A DNA stretch of 64,000 nt, taken from positions 1 through 64,000 of the forward strand of contig JAJZBU010000004.1 of the NCBI GenBank assembly GCA_021851865.1. Direction: 5' to 3'. A program made the translations under genes and the position numbers. Positions 15,724 through 25,639 of this stretch are shown piece by piece (the stretch's first letter is position 1; each line of letters opens with the position of its first letter). The notes under the pieces were generated by a model that saw only the letters and a list, made by a program, of their open reading frames with translations, was not told the origin of the DNA and ran no database searches. Source of the DNA: Pseudomonadota bacterium (GTDB lineage: Bacteria > Pseudomonadota > Gammaproteobacteria > Pseudomonadales > Moraxellaceae).

Positions 15724-16167
15724 TCAAGGGGACGATGCGCTCTGTGCGGCCTGCACGCGCTGTTCGTAGCCCTGGTAGGCGGGGATGGCGATGGCGGCGA
15801 TGATGCCGGTCAAGAAGATGCCCAGGACAATGATCAGTCCCCATTTCGACCATTGCCGCTGCACGCGATTGAACTCGTCGAGACTGGCCCAGTCCTTGTT
15901 CTTCCACGCCCATTCACGGCCCTTGAAGCCGAGAATGATCGCGACAATGAGACCGACATAGGGAATCAGTGCCAGCAAACCTATCCATGTTTTATTGCCG
16001 ATAGACCAGATCCAGCTCAATAGGAATGCTCCCCAAGACCATCCGCGCACGCCGTCGGGGATGGCTTTTCCTGGTCTGGAAGCTTGCTGGGGAGCGCCGC
16101 ATTGAGGGCAGGCTATGGCGGTTTCATGGATCTCTTTGCCACAGGCTCGACAAAAGACCATGCTCAT
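15724..16167 (-). CDS. Zinc-ribbon membrane protein with pilin-like C-terminal helix
   Basis: The 147-residue protein starts with a zinc ribbon (C6, C9, C20, C23 in FCRACG and CPQCG). Hydrophobic segments follow at about 44-58 and 61-80, with a Trp-rich loop between membrane parts. A final segment of about residues 112-140, GIIAAIAIPAYQGYEQR, strongly resembles the N-terminal helix of type IV pilins but lacks a pilin leader before it. The ATG at 16167 has an AGGAG site 8 bases upstream, which decides the start over an upstream ATG. Function unknown. The zinc ribbon could mediate protein contacts at the inner membrane. Confidence 0.75.
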   Translation of the reverse strand: MSMVFCRACGKEIHETAIACPQCGAPQQASRPGKAIPDGVRGWSWGAFLLSWIWSIGNKTWIGLLALIPYVGLIVAIILGFKGREWAWKNKDWASLDEFNRVQRQWSKWGLIIVLGIFLTGIIAAIAIPAYQGYEQRVQAAQSASSP

Positions 16168-16316
16168 TCGGCAACTCCTTTTTTGATGAGCTTTGCATGC
16201 TGCAAAGGTGGGCATTGATGATCATTAGCGCTCAATTATATTCAATAATACGCAATAGTGATCAGGTTAATCTGATGAATTGTGGCCTACCATGATCACC
16301 TTGCTGGAGTTCTTCG

Positions 16317-16623
16317 ATGGCCTTCAACCATCCTGGCTACTTACACCACTTCCGTGGTCACGATCATGGGACACCGCAACAACGCCGCTGCAACTGGCGC
16401 TGGCCAGCCATGCTGGAATCCGGCGAGGCCAAGTCGCTCAGGGAAATCGCCGTCAGAGATCGATGACAGCTATGTGAGCCGCATGGTCAATCTGACCACA
16501 CTGGCACCCGACATCGTGGCGGCCATCCGGGATAACGCATTGCCAAATCACATCACGCTGTTCGATCTGGCGGTCGATCCGCCGGCCCTGTGGGATGAGC
16601 AACGCGAGAGCGCCGGGCTCTGA
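16317..16623 (+). pseudogene. Frameshifted remnant of a recombinase-associated protein
   Basis: In one frame, from ATG 16317, the sequence reads MLESGEAKSLREIAVRD. After a frame change near 16460 it continues SYVSRMVNLTTLAPDIVAAI. Together these match the C-terminal region found in site-specific recombinases and related phage or plasmid proteins (WRRMLESGEY..IAEIA..E.IN.SYVSRVLRLTLLAPDIVEAI). The helix-turn-helix-like core is recognisable but the protein is broken. It lies next to two other decayed mobile genes and marks a graveyard of mobile DNA. Confidence 0.62.
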
Positions 16624-16637
16624 GGTGGAGCACCCCC

Positions 16638-17012
16638 TCAGCTCAACATGCCCTTGAGATCCTTGAGCATTAGGAACAGATGGTACGGATCGGTCGGGCT
16701 GGGCTCGAATTCCCAGGATTCGTACCACTGCCGCGCTGCATCGTCCTTGGCATGAACCAATAGACAGCGAATGCCGGCGATGTCGGCGGCCTGTGCCGTG
16801 CGCAGCAGGGCATCCTTGAGCAAGGCCTGGCCCAGGCCCTTGCGCTGATGTTCCTTGTCCACGGCGAGCCGTGCCAGGATCATTACCGGCACCGGGTGAC
16901 GCGCCAACCCCTTCATGACTCTGGACGGCGCGGCCTCCGGATCGACACTGCCGACTGCGAGGCTGTAGAAGCCGACCACCACGTCACTTTGGCGGCAGAC
17001 GTAGGTCTGCGC
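16638..17012 (-). pseudogene. N-terminally truncated TacT-type GNAT toxin
   Basis: The remaining about 125 codons match the C-terminal two thirds of TacT/AtaT-like acetyltransferase toxins. VVVGFYSLAVGSV is followed by VPVMILARLAVDKEHQRKGLG, the acetyl-CoA loop, then LLVHAKDDAARQWYESWEF. Homology can be followed upstream to AQTYVCR at about 17012, where it stops abruptly and IS66 transposase sequence begins. The missing N-terminus and the absence of a DUF1778-type antitoxin gene indicate a dead toxin-antitoxin locus cut by the insertion. A GTG at 16982 could still start a short 114-residue GNAT protein. Confidence 0.75.
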
Positions 17013-17415
17013 GCTCCGATCCCAGGTATAAGCAGTTCTTCCTGCCGATCGCTACGGGGTGGATGCCGTTCTCAGCGGCGTTGTTGTCGATAGGATGGGT
17101 ACCTGAGTCTGCGTAGCGCTCCAGGGCTGGCCAGCGTTTCAGGGTGTAGTCCATGGCCCTGGCCGTACCACTGCCCGCGGCGACCGTCTTGCGGGTCGTG
17201 GCCAGCCAGGTCTGCCAGCAGGGGACGCGATCTGTCTTGCCATAGCACGGCACGGGCTTTGCCATCCAGCTCCCGACCCTCGCGCTCGACGGCAATCGGG
17301 CTCTTGTTGTCTATGTGCAGGTCAAAGAACTTCCGCCGTGCGCCCAGCAACCCAGTTCGGTGATGCTACGCTCTTCGGTAAACAGCTGTTTGTAGCCGCC
17401 GAAGGGCTGGGTCGA
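17012..17415 (-). mobile_element. IS66-family transposase (TnpC) remnant
   Basis: On the minus strand, pieces of the IS66 TnpC C-terminal region are found in different frames: GGYKQLFTEERSITELGCWAH, then ARRKFFDLH, then RAMDYTLKRWPALERYADSG, PIDNNAAENGIHPVAIGRKN and LYLGSERA. At least two frame changes (near 17340 and 17215) break it, and the N-terminal two thirds as well as TnpA and TnpB are missing. One end is fused to the truncated toxin gene. The other lies about 150 bases before the polysaccharide operon. The element is non-functional. Confidence 0.82.
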
Positions 17416-17561
17416 CAAATTTGCGCTTCCGGGAGATGGGTCTCGGTGTGGCGGGTACAACAAACACCCTCTCTTCTGCCATAATGATCACCGCTGTCAC
17501 GGTGGTGCGTATCGCGCCCAGGTTTCGCTCGAGGGGGACGTCAGGAAGATGGAAGCTGGTG

Positions 17562-19502
17562 ATGCTGAAAATATGGCGTGAATTGCGCTCGCCCAGCCTG
17601 CGTCTGTGGTTGCTGGGGCTGCCGCGGGGGATCAAGAAGGGCATTCTTCTAGCGACCGACATACTGTTGTTGCCGCTGGCGGTGTGGTTGGCTTTCGATC
17701 TTCGTCTCGGCGTCTTCTGGTGGCCGAGTCATGCCTATGAGCTGATTCCCCCGGTGGTGGCGGTGGTCGTCACCCTGGCCATGTTCATCCAGCGCGGTCT
17801 GTATCAAACCGTGGTGCGCTATATGCACGCCTCGGCGGTGAACATCCTGCTCACCGGCACCACCCTCGGCACGCTCGCTTTTATGGCGAGTACGCAGATG
17901 GCGGCGGTACAGCAGCCACGCTCAGTGCCACTGTTATTCTGGTTTATCGCGCTGTCCCTGGTCGGCGGCGTGCGGCTGTTCGCGCAGGTCTATCTGCGCC
18001 GCTTCACCGCTGGCATCATCGAGCCGGTGATCATCTATGGCGCCGGTTCCACCGGTAGCCAGCTCGGGCAGGCGCTGTCACAGGGCCTCGGGCATTGTGT
18101 CGTCGCCTACATCGATGACAATCCGCAATTGCATCGCATGGTGGTGCATGGCGTGCGCGTTCATCGCCGTGACGATCTGCCGGCCTTGCTGAAGACGTAT
18201 CAGGTCAAACAGATCTTTCTCGCCGTGCCCTCGGCGACGCGCGACCAGCGCCGCGAAATGCTATCCTTTCTTGAGCCGTGGGCCTTGCGGGTGCGCACCC
18301 TGCCGTCGATGGAAGAGGTGATCTCCGGACGTTTGCGCATCGATGAAGTACGCGATGTCGCCATCGACGATCTGCTCGGTCGCGAGCCGGTGCCGCCGCG
18401 CCCGGACCTGCTCGAGGCTTGTCTGCGTCACAAGACGGTGATGGTCACCGGCGCCGGCGGCAGTATCGGCGCCGCCCTGTGCCGTGAGATCATCCGCACC
18501 GGCCCGCGTGCCCTGGTGCTGTATGAGGTGTGTGAGTACGCACTGTATCGGGTGCACCGCGATCTTTTGCCCCTGTCGCACGCCTGTGGCGTCACCTTGC
18601 AGGTGGTGCTCGGCAATGTCCAGGATGAGCCCCGTCTGCTCAGCGTTCTGCGCGCGCATCAAGTGCAGACGGTCTATCACGCCGCCGCCTACAAACACGT
18701 GCCCATGGTTGAGCACAACGTCATCGCCGGCGTCCACAACAATCTTTACGGCACCCGCGCCCTGGCCCGCGCTGCCACGCAGTGTGCCGTCGAGACCTTC
18801 GTCCTGATCTCGACGGACAAGGCCGTGCGCCCCGCCAATGTCATGGGGGCGAGCAAGCGCATGGCGGAAATGGTTCTGCAGGACATGGCGCGTCAGCCGG
18901 GCATGGCGACGCGGTTTGCTATCGTGCGTTTTGGCAATGTGCTCGGTTCTTCCGGGTCGGTGGTTCCCCTGTTCATGGAGCAGATCCGCAGCGGCGGACC
19001 GGTGACGGTGACCCATCCGGAGGTCATCCGCTACTTCATGACCATCCCGGAGGCGGCGCAACTGGTCATTCAGGCGGGCGCTCTCGCCTCGGGTGGCGAG
19101 ATCTTCCTGCTCGACATGGGGGTGCCGGTGCGTATCGCTGACTTGGCGCGCAAGATGATCCACCTCAGTGGCCTGCGCGTGCGCGATACCAGTGCCCCCG
19201 AGGGCGACATCGAGATCCACTACACCGGCTTGCGCCCAGGCGAGAAGCTGTTCGAGGAATTGCTGATCAGCGGGGATGTCGCCGGCACCGTGCACCCACG
19301 CATCCTGCGGGCGCAGGAAACGGTCGTCGCCAGCCGCGAGCTCGAGCAGGCGCTGCAGCGGGTGGAGTCCTTGATTCGGCAAGGTGACGAGGCCGCCCTG
19401 GCGCGCCATGTCATCGCTTTCGCGCAAGGACAGCATGAGCCGCAGCCGCCGCACAATGTCATCGTCCTCGGTTCACGTCTGCTGGAAGGAGGTACTCTGT
19501 GA
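17562..19502 (+). CDS. Membrane-bound nucleotide-sugar 4,6-dehydratase (CapD/WbpM/PglF family)
   Basis: The 646-residue protein has four N-terminal membrane helices (about residues 25-130), a first Rossmann fold (IIYGAGSTGSQL) and a second, catalytic SDR fold (VTGAGGSIGAALCREI) with STDKAVRPANVMGASK. There the usual catalytic Tyr is replaced by Met, as in WbpM. These enzymes convert UDP-GlcNAc to the 4-keto-6-deoxy sugar that leads to FucNAc, QuiNAc or bacillosamine. The ATG at 17562 is preferred, with GGAAG upstream, because longer in-frame starts run into the decayed IS region. It is the first gene of the polysaccharide operon. Its stop overlaps the next start. Confidence 0.88.
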   Translation: MLKIWRELRSPSLRLWLLGLPRGIKKGILLATDILLLPLAVWLAFDLRLGVFWWPSHAYELIPPVVAVVVTLAMFIQRGLYQTVVRYMHASAVNILLTGTTLGTLAFMASTQMAAVQQPRSVPLLFWFIALSLVGGVRLFAQVYLRRFTAGIIEPVIIYGAGSTGSQLGQALSQGLGHCVVAYIDDNPQLHRMVVHGVRVHRRDDLPALLKTYQVKQIFLAVPSATRDQRREMLSFLEPWALRVRTLPSMEEVISGRLRIDEVRDVAIDDLLGREPVPPRPDLLEACLRHKTVMVTGAGGSIGAALCREIIRTGPRALVLYEVCEYALYRVHRDLLPLSHACGVTLQVVLGNVQDEPRLLSVLRAHQVQTVYHAAAYKHVPMVEHNVIAGVHNNLYGTRALARAATQCAVETFVLISTDKAVRPANVMGASKRMAEMVLQDMARQPGMATRFAIVRFGNVLGSSGSVVPLFMEQIRSGGPVTVTHPEVIRYFMTIPEAAQLVIQAGALASGGEIFLLDMGVPVRIADLARKMIHLSGLRVRDTSAPEGDIEIHYTGLRPGEKLFEELLISGDVAGTVHPRILRAQETVVASRELEQALQRVESLIRQGDEAALARHVIAFAQGQHEPQPPHNVIVLGSRLLEGGTL

Positions 19503-20926
19503 CATCGCTGCACGGCCTGTGGCCCGTGATTTTATCGGGTGGCGCCGGCACCCGCCTGTGGCCAGTGTCGCGGGAACTGCATCCAAAGCCCTTCATGCGC
19601 ATGACCGATGGCCAGTCGCTGTTGCAAAAAGCTCTGCAACGCAGTCTACGCCTGCCTGGGGTATGCGAGCTGATCACCGTGACGCAGCGCGATCTCTACT
19701 TCAAGACTCTCGATGATTATCAGGAATTGACGCCGGATCTGCCGCCCCTCGGGTTTTTGCTCGAGCCGGTGGGTCGCAACACCGCCGCTGCCATCGCCAT
19801 GGCCGCCCTGTACGCGCAGGAACGGGGCGCCCCGGAGGCGACCCTGCTGGTGCTCGCCGCCGACCATCTGATGCAGGAAGGAGACGCCTTCGAGCGGGCG
19901 GTGGCGCGCGCCCGCGTTCTCGCTGAACAAGGGCATCTGGTGACTTTCGGGATGACGCCGCAGGGAGCGGAGACCGGGTTTGGTTATATTCGCCATCGCG
20001 GCGAAGAAGTGCTGAGCTTTGTCGAAAAGCCTGACCGCGCCCGCGCCGAAGCTTTCGTCGCCAGCGGCGAGTACCTGTGGAATGCCGGCATGTTCTGTTG
20101 GCGCGCCGATGTCCTGCTCGACGAAATGCGTCAGCACGCCGGTGATCTGCTCGCCTGCGTCGAACGCGCTTACGCAGCGGCACAGAGTATCGCCGGGGCG
20201 GGGGTGACGCAAAGAGTCCTGCCGGCAGCCGACTTCGCCGCCATCCCTTCGATCTCCATCGATCATGCCCTGATGGAGCACTCGCAGCGTGTCGCCGTCG
20301 TCCCCGCCGATCTCGGTTGGAGTGACGTCGGCAGTTGGAGCGCCATGGCGACGACGCAGATGGCGGATGCGCACGGCAATCGCACCCGTGGTGATGTGTT
20401 GTTGGAGGATGTCGCGGATAGTTTCATTCAGAGTGACGGGCGTCTGGTGGCGATGATCGGCCTGCGCGATATGCTGGTCATCGACACGGCTGACGCCCTG
20501 CTCATCGCGCACAAGGATCGCGATCAGGAGGTGCGTCGTATCGTCGACCTGCTGAAAGCGCGCGGTGGCGATCTGCACCGTCTGCATCGCACCGCGCATC
20601 GCCCCTGGGGCAGCTATACCGTGCTCGAAGAAGGCGATGGCTTCAAGATCAAGCGTATCGTCGTGCGTCCGGGCGGCGCTTTGTCGCTGCAGTTGCACCA
20701 GCAGCGCAGCGAGCACTGGGTGGTGGTCAGTGGCCGGGCCGAAATCATCCATGGCGATCAGCCGATGACCCTGCACGCCGGCGAGTCCACCTTCATCCCG
20801 GCGCATCATCGTCACCGTTTGCGTAATGCCGGTGAAGAGCCTCTGGTCATGATCGAGGTGCAATGCGGCAGCTATCTCGGTGAGGATGACATCATCCGCC
20901 TCGAGGATGTCTATGGGCGCGTCTAG
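19499..20926 (+). CDS. manC: Mannose-1-phosphate guanylyltransferase / mannose-6-phosphate isomerase
   Basis: This bifunctional 475-residue enzyme (AlgA/WbpW/ManC type) provides GDP-mannose. The N-terminal pyrophosphorylase domain shows GGAGTRLWPVSRELHPKPF and the FVEKPDRA motif. The C-terminal type II isomerase cupin has RPWGSYTVLEEGDGFKIKRI and LHQQRSEHW metal-site residues. It begins at a GTG overlapping the stop of the dehydratase gene, with a GGAAGGAGG site. The GDP-mannose feeds the next two genes, gmd and rmd. The phosphomannomutase step is not encoded in this window. Confidence 0.95.
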   Translation: MTSLHGLWPVILSGGAGTRLWPVSRELHPKPFMRMTDGQSLLQKALQRSLRLPGVCELITVTQRDLYFKTLDDYQELTPDLPPLGFLLEPVGRNTAAAIAMAALYAQERGAPEATLLVLAADHLMQEGDAFERAVARARVLAEQGHLVTFGMTPQGAETGFGYIRHRGEEVLSFVEKPDRARAEAFVASGEYLWNAGMFCWRADVLLDEMRQHAGDLLACVERAYAAAQSIAGAGVTQRVLPAADFAAIPSISIDHALMEHSQRVAVVPADLGWSDVGSWSAMATTQMADAHGNRTRGDVLLEDVADSFIQSDGRLVAMIGLRDMLVIDTADALLIAHKDRDQEVRRIVDLLKARGGDLHRLHRTAHRPWGSYTVLEEGDGFKIKRIVVRPGGALSLQLHQQRSEHWVVVSGRAEIIHGDQPMTLHAGESTFIPAHHRHRLRNAGEEPLVMIEVQCGSYLGEDDIIRLEDVYGRV

Positions 20927-20985
20927 AACGGGACTTGCGTGCTCCTTGACCTTACAATGCCCCTACAATCGCGCAGCAGGCCTGA

Positions 20986-22050
<1,065 letters not shown>

Positions 22051-22057
22051 GGTAGCG

Positions 22058-22936
22058 ATGGCGCGTATTCTGGTGACCGGTGGCAGTGGTTTTCTTGGGC
22101 GGCATCTGTGTCCGCTGCTGCGCGCGGCGGGCCATGAACTGCTGGTGACCGGCCTGCGCGCGCAAGATGGGGTACAGGCGCTCGATCTTTGTCAGGCACA
22201 GGCGAGCGCGGACCTGCTGCAGCAGTGGCAGCCCGAGGTGATCGCGCATCTGGCGGCGCAAGCCTTCGTCGGCCACGGCAGCGAGGAGGACTTTTACCGC
22301 ATCAACGTCCTCGCCACCGATCATCTGCTGAAAGCCGCTTGCCGCTTGCCGACGCCGCCTTATGTGCTGGTGTGCAGCAGTGCCAACGTCTATGGTGCGG
22401 CGATGCAGACCTGTCTCGATGAAGATTGTGAGCCGCATCCGATCAATCACTATGCGATCAGCAAGCGCGCCATGGAGTATCGCTTGCAGGCTTACGCCGG
22501 GCAGCTGGCGATCGCCGTCGTGCGGCCGTTCAACTTTACCGGCCCCGGCCAGTCGCCGGACTTTCTCGTCGCCAAGCTGGTGCACCACTTTGCCCAGCGC
22601 TCACCCAGTGTGCGCCTCGGCAATCTGCAGGTGGCGCGCGATTTCAGCGATGTGCGTGATGTCGCCGCCGCCTGCGCCCGGCTCATCGCCGGCGGCCATC
22701 GCGGTCTTTACAACATCGCCAGCGGCACGGCGACGTCGCTGGCGGAGATCTGGGAGATGCTGGTCGCGCTCTGCGCCCACCGTCCACAGATCATCGTCGA
22801 TCCGGCCCTGGTGCGCACCGACGAGATTCCCTCCCTGTGCGGCAATGCCGCACGTCTGCAGGCGCAGACCGGGTGGCGGCGACATTACACCCTGACGCAG
22901 ACCCTAGCCGACATGCTCGCCGCGGAGAGGTCATGA
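22058..22936 (+). CDS. rmd: GDP-6-deoxy-D-mannose reductase
   Basis: A 292-residue extended SDR with a VTGGSGFLGRHLCPLL Rossmann motif and the catalytic Tyr and Lys in HYAISKRAMEY. Next to gmd it most likely reduces the 4-keto intermediate to GDP-D-rhamnose, the precursor of the Pseudomonas common polysaccharide antigen. GDP-L-fucose synthase is the alternative, but the sequence (PFNFTGPGQSPDFLVAKL) fits Rmd better. The start codon lies 8 bases after the gmd stop. Its stop overlaps the next gene. Confidence 0.88.
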   Translation: MARILVTGGSGFLGRHLCPLLRAAGHELLVTGLRAQDGVQALDLCQAQASADLLQQWQPEVIAHLAAQAFVGHGSEEDFYRINVLATDHLLKAACRLPTPPYVLVCSSANVYGAAMQTCLDEDCEPHPINHYAISKRAMEYRLQAYAGQLAIAVVRPFNFTGPGQSPDFLVAKLVHHFAQRSPSVRLGNLQVARDFSDVRDVAAACARLIAGGHRGLYNIASGTATSLAEIWEMLVALCAHRPQIIVDPALVRTDEIPSLCGNAARLQAQTGWRRHYTLTQTLADMLAAERS

Positions 22937-23979
22937 AGCTCGCTCTGACGACGGCCGTGCTGCAACCAGGAAAGGGCATCTTCGACGGTTGCGGCGTCTA
23001 TACGCGGCAGATTCAGCAAGGCCTGCCGGCCTGTGGCTGGCAGGTCGTCGCCTATGAGCAGTCCTCTTATCAACGCGCTCTCCTGCGCGGTATCCTGCGG
23101 CCGGCGCCGGCGCCAGCCGATATTCTTCATGTCACCGATTATCGCGTCGAGCGCATGGCTTGTCCGGTCGTCGCCACTTTGTATGACGCCATCCCCATGG
23201 CGCGGCCAGAGTATGCCAACCAACGCTGGCGTGGCCTGAAGAATGCGTTGATGCGCCATGTCGCGCGCTATGCCGATCACATCGTCTGCATCTCAGAATA
23301 TGCCGCGGCGGAAGTGGCGCATCATTACCGCATCGCTCCTGCGCGTATGAGCATCGTCCCCTGTGGCATCGATGAGGTCTGGTTGCAGCCGCTGGCGTCG
23401 ACGGCGACGGACGAGGTCTTGCAGCGGCGCGCCCTGCCGCCGTCCTATGTGCTCGCTGTCGGCACCTTGCAGCCGCGCAAGAACTTCAGTCGTCTGCTGC
23501 GGGCGCATCAGCAACTGCCAGCAGCGCTGCGTCAGGCGCATCCGCTGGTCCTGGTCGGACGACCGGGCTGGGATTGTGCCGAGCTCATCGCCCAACTGCG
23601 CCAGGCGGCGACGACGGGCACGGTGTACTGGCTGTCAGACGTCGCCTCCTTGCAGGAGTTGCGAGCTCTTTACGCTGGTGCGCGGCTCTTTGCCCTGCCC
23701 TCTTTGCACGAAGGCTTCGGCCTGCCTCTGCTCGAAGCCTTTGCCAGTTCACTACCGGTCCTGATCCATGCCGGCAGCTCCTTGCCGGAGGTGTCGGCAG
23801 GAGCGGCCCTGGCGGTCGATGCCGAGGACACCGAGGCGCTGTGCCAGGGCCTGCAGCGCTTGCTGACCGAGACGGGCGAGTGTCAGGAGCGGGCGCGACA
23901 GGGCCGGATGCGCGCTGAACAGATGACGGCCGCAGTCATGAGCCGACAGCTCGCGGCCCTGTACAGGTCTCTGCTGTGA
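22933..23979 (+). CDS. GT4-family glycosyltransferase, WbpY-like
   Basis: The 348-residue GT-B protein has the glycine-rich N-terminal loop GIFDGCGVYTRQI, AVGTLQPRKNFSRLLRAH at the start of the second fold, and the E-x7-E donor motif HEGFGLPLLEAF. The position right after gmd and rmd suggests transfer of D-rhamnose, as WbpY does in the Pseudomonas A-band locus. The exact linkage is not predictable. It is coupled by overlapping stop/start codons to both neighbours. Confidence 0.84.
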   Translation: MKLALTTAVLQPGKGIFDGCGVYTRQIQQGLPACGWQVVAYEQSSYQRALLRGILRPAPAPADILHVTDYRVERMACPVVATLYDAIPMARPEYANQRWRGLKNALMRHVARYADHIVCISEYAAAEVAHHYRIAPARMSIVPCGIDEVWLQPLASTATDEVLQRRALPPSYVLAVGTLQPRKNFSRLLRAHQQLPAALRQAHPLVLVGRPGWDCAELIAQLRQAATTGTVYWLSDVASLQELRALYAGARLFALPSLHEGFGLPLLEAFASSLPVLIHAGSSLPEVSAGAALAVDAEDTEALCQGLQRLLTETGECQERARQGRMRAEQMTAAVMSRQLAALYRSLL

Positions 23980-25070
23980 TGAAGGTCCTGCACGTCTACC
24001 GCACGCACTACCCGGAGACGCAAGGGGGCATCGAGGAGCATCTGCGTCAGCTCTGCCGTGGTCTGCGTGCTTGCGCCGTCGAATCGCGCATCCTCACCGT
24101 CAGTCCGCACGGACCTTTCGTCAGCGAGGTCGAAGGCACGCGCGTCATCGCCGCTCGCCGCCTCATCGAGTGGTCGTCGACGGGTCTGAGCCTGGATTTT
24201 TCGGGCAAGCTGAGCGAGCAGAGCCAGTGGGCTGATCTTGTGCATTATCAGTTTCCCTGGCCGATGGCCGACGTCGCACAACTGCTGAGCCGACAGCGCC
24301 AGCCCTATATCGTCAGCTATCAGTCGGACATCGTGCGGCAGCGCGTCATCGAGCCTTTCTATCGTCCTCTCGGGCATCGCTTTCTTGCGGGGGCGCGCGC
24401 CATCGTCGCCAGCACGCCGATTTACGCGACTTCCAGCCCTTGGCTGGCGCGGCATCGCGATCGTCTGCAGATCATCCCGCTGGGGCTGGATGAGGTCAGC
24501 GTCGACCCGGAACGCGTTCAGTACTGGCGACACGAGGTGGGAGAGGACTTTTTTTTGTTCGTCGGCGTTCTGCGCTATTACAAGGGGCTGCACCTGCTCA
24601 TCGACGCCGCACGTCAGCAGCAGCGTCGTGTTCTCATCGTGGGTCAAGGACCGCTCGACAAGGAACTCAGGGCGCAGGCGGAAGGTGTCCCACACATCCA
24701 GTTTCTGGGGCGCGTCGACGACGCCGACAAATTCGCTTTATTGGCTCTGGCGCGGGCTTTTGTCTTCCCCTCCCACCTGCGTTCCGAGGCCTATGGTCTG
24801 TCCCTGGTGGAAGCGGCGATGATGGGCAAGGCGATGATCACCAGCGATATGGAGAGTGGTCCCGGCTGGATCAATGTCGACGGCGAAACCGGCCTGTGCG
24901 TAAAAAGCGGCGACAGCGCCGCCTTGCTGACGGCCATGCAGCGCCTCGACCGCGATCATGCCGCGGCGCAGCGCATGGGGCAGACGGCACGCCAGCGTTA
25001 CCGCGCGGTTCTGCGCAGCGATCTGATGTGTCGCGCCTACGCCCGCCTGTACGCTGAGGTGCTGGCATGA
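23979..25070 (+). CDS. GT4-family glycosyltransferase, WbpZ-like
   Basis: A 363-residue glycosyltransferase starting MKVLHVYRTHYPETQGGIEE, a pattern close to WbpZ. FFLFVGVLRYYKGLHLLIDA opens the nucleotide-sugar domain and SEAYGLSLVEAAMMGKAMI is the E-x7-E motif. A GTG sits directly before the ATG, and either could start it. The ATG overlaps the previous stop. WbpZ adds the first rhamnose to the lipid-linked primer in A-band synthesis. That role here is inferred from similarity and context. Confidence 0.84.
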   Translation: MKVLHVYRTHYPETQGGIEEHLRQLCRGLRACAVESRILTVSPHGPFVSEVEGTRVIAARRLIEWSSTGLSLDFSGKLSEQSQWADLVHYQFPWPMADVAQLLSRQRQPYIVSYQSDIVRQRVIEPFYRPLGHRFLAGARAIVASTPIYATSSPWLARHRDRLQIIPLGLDEVSVDPERVQYWRHEVGEDFFLFVGVLRYYKGLHLLIDAARQQQRRVLIVGQGPLDKELRAQAEGVPHIQFLGRVDDADKFALLALARAFVFPSHLRSEAYGLSLVEAAMMGKAMITSDMESGPGWINVDGETGLCVKSGDSAALLTAMQRLDRDHAAAQRMGQTARQRYRAVLRSDLMCRAYARLYAEVLA

Positions 25071-25639
25071 AGCGCGCTTTCGATCTGACGCTGTCCCTGC
25101 TTTTGCTGCTCGCCCTGGCGCCGCTGCTGCTGTGTATCGCTCTGGCCATACGTTACGACACGCCGGGACCGGCCTTGCATTGGTCGCGCCGCGTCGGGCG
25201 GCACAATGAAATTTTTTTGATGCCAAAATTCCGCACCATGCGCCTCGATACGCCACAACTGGCGACCCATCTTCTGCACGAGCCGCAGCGCTGGGTGACC
25301 CCACTCGGGCGCTTCCTGCGGCGCAGTAGTCTCGACGAACTGCCGCAGCTATGGAGTGTCCTGCGTGGTCAAATGAGCATGGTCGGACCACGCCCGGCGC
25401 TGTTCAATCAGGATGACCTGATCAACGCCCGCACCGCCTTGGCGTTGCAGTCGCTGCGACCGGGGATCACTGGCTGGGCGCAGATCAACGGCCGCGATGA
25501 TCTGCCCATTCCGGTCAAAGTCGCCTTCGATGCAGAATATCTGGCAAAATGTCGGCAAGGCCATGGCTTGGCCATGGATTTGAAAATACTCGCGCTGACT
25601 TTCTGGCGGGTTTGGTGCTCGCACGGAGTACAGCATTGA
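25067..25639 (+). CDS. Initiating undecaprenyl-phosphate sugar phosphotransferase (PglC/WcaJ C-domain type)
   Basis: A short, 190-residue monotopic phosphoglycosyl transferase. A single N-terminal hydrophobic helix (LTLSLLLLLALAPLLLCIAL) is followed by KFRTMR, then RRSSLDELPQLWSVLRGQMS with the catalytic Asp-Glu pair, VGPRPAL and RPGITGWAQINGRD. It loads the first sugar phosphate onto undecaprenyl phosphate. With the dehydratase at the head of the operon, the likely first sugar is a 6-deoxy-acetamido sugar. Its start overlaps the preceding stop, and its stop overlaps the next start. Confidence 0.93.
   Translation: MKRAFDLTLSLLLLLALAPLLLCIALAIRYDTPGPALHWSRRVGRHNEIFLMPKFRTMRLDTPQLATHLLHEPQRWVTPLGRFLRRSSLDELPQLWSVLRGQMSMVGPRPALFNQDDLINARTALALQSLRPGITGWAQINGRDDLPIPVKVAFDAEYLAKCRQGHGLAMDLKILALTFWRVWCSHGVQH

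Noticed and set aside
16982-17295. Complete small gene for the IS66 fragment
   Set aside because: Its motifs are only the C-terminal part of TnpC, and neighbouring homology continues in other frames, so it is a relic.
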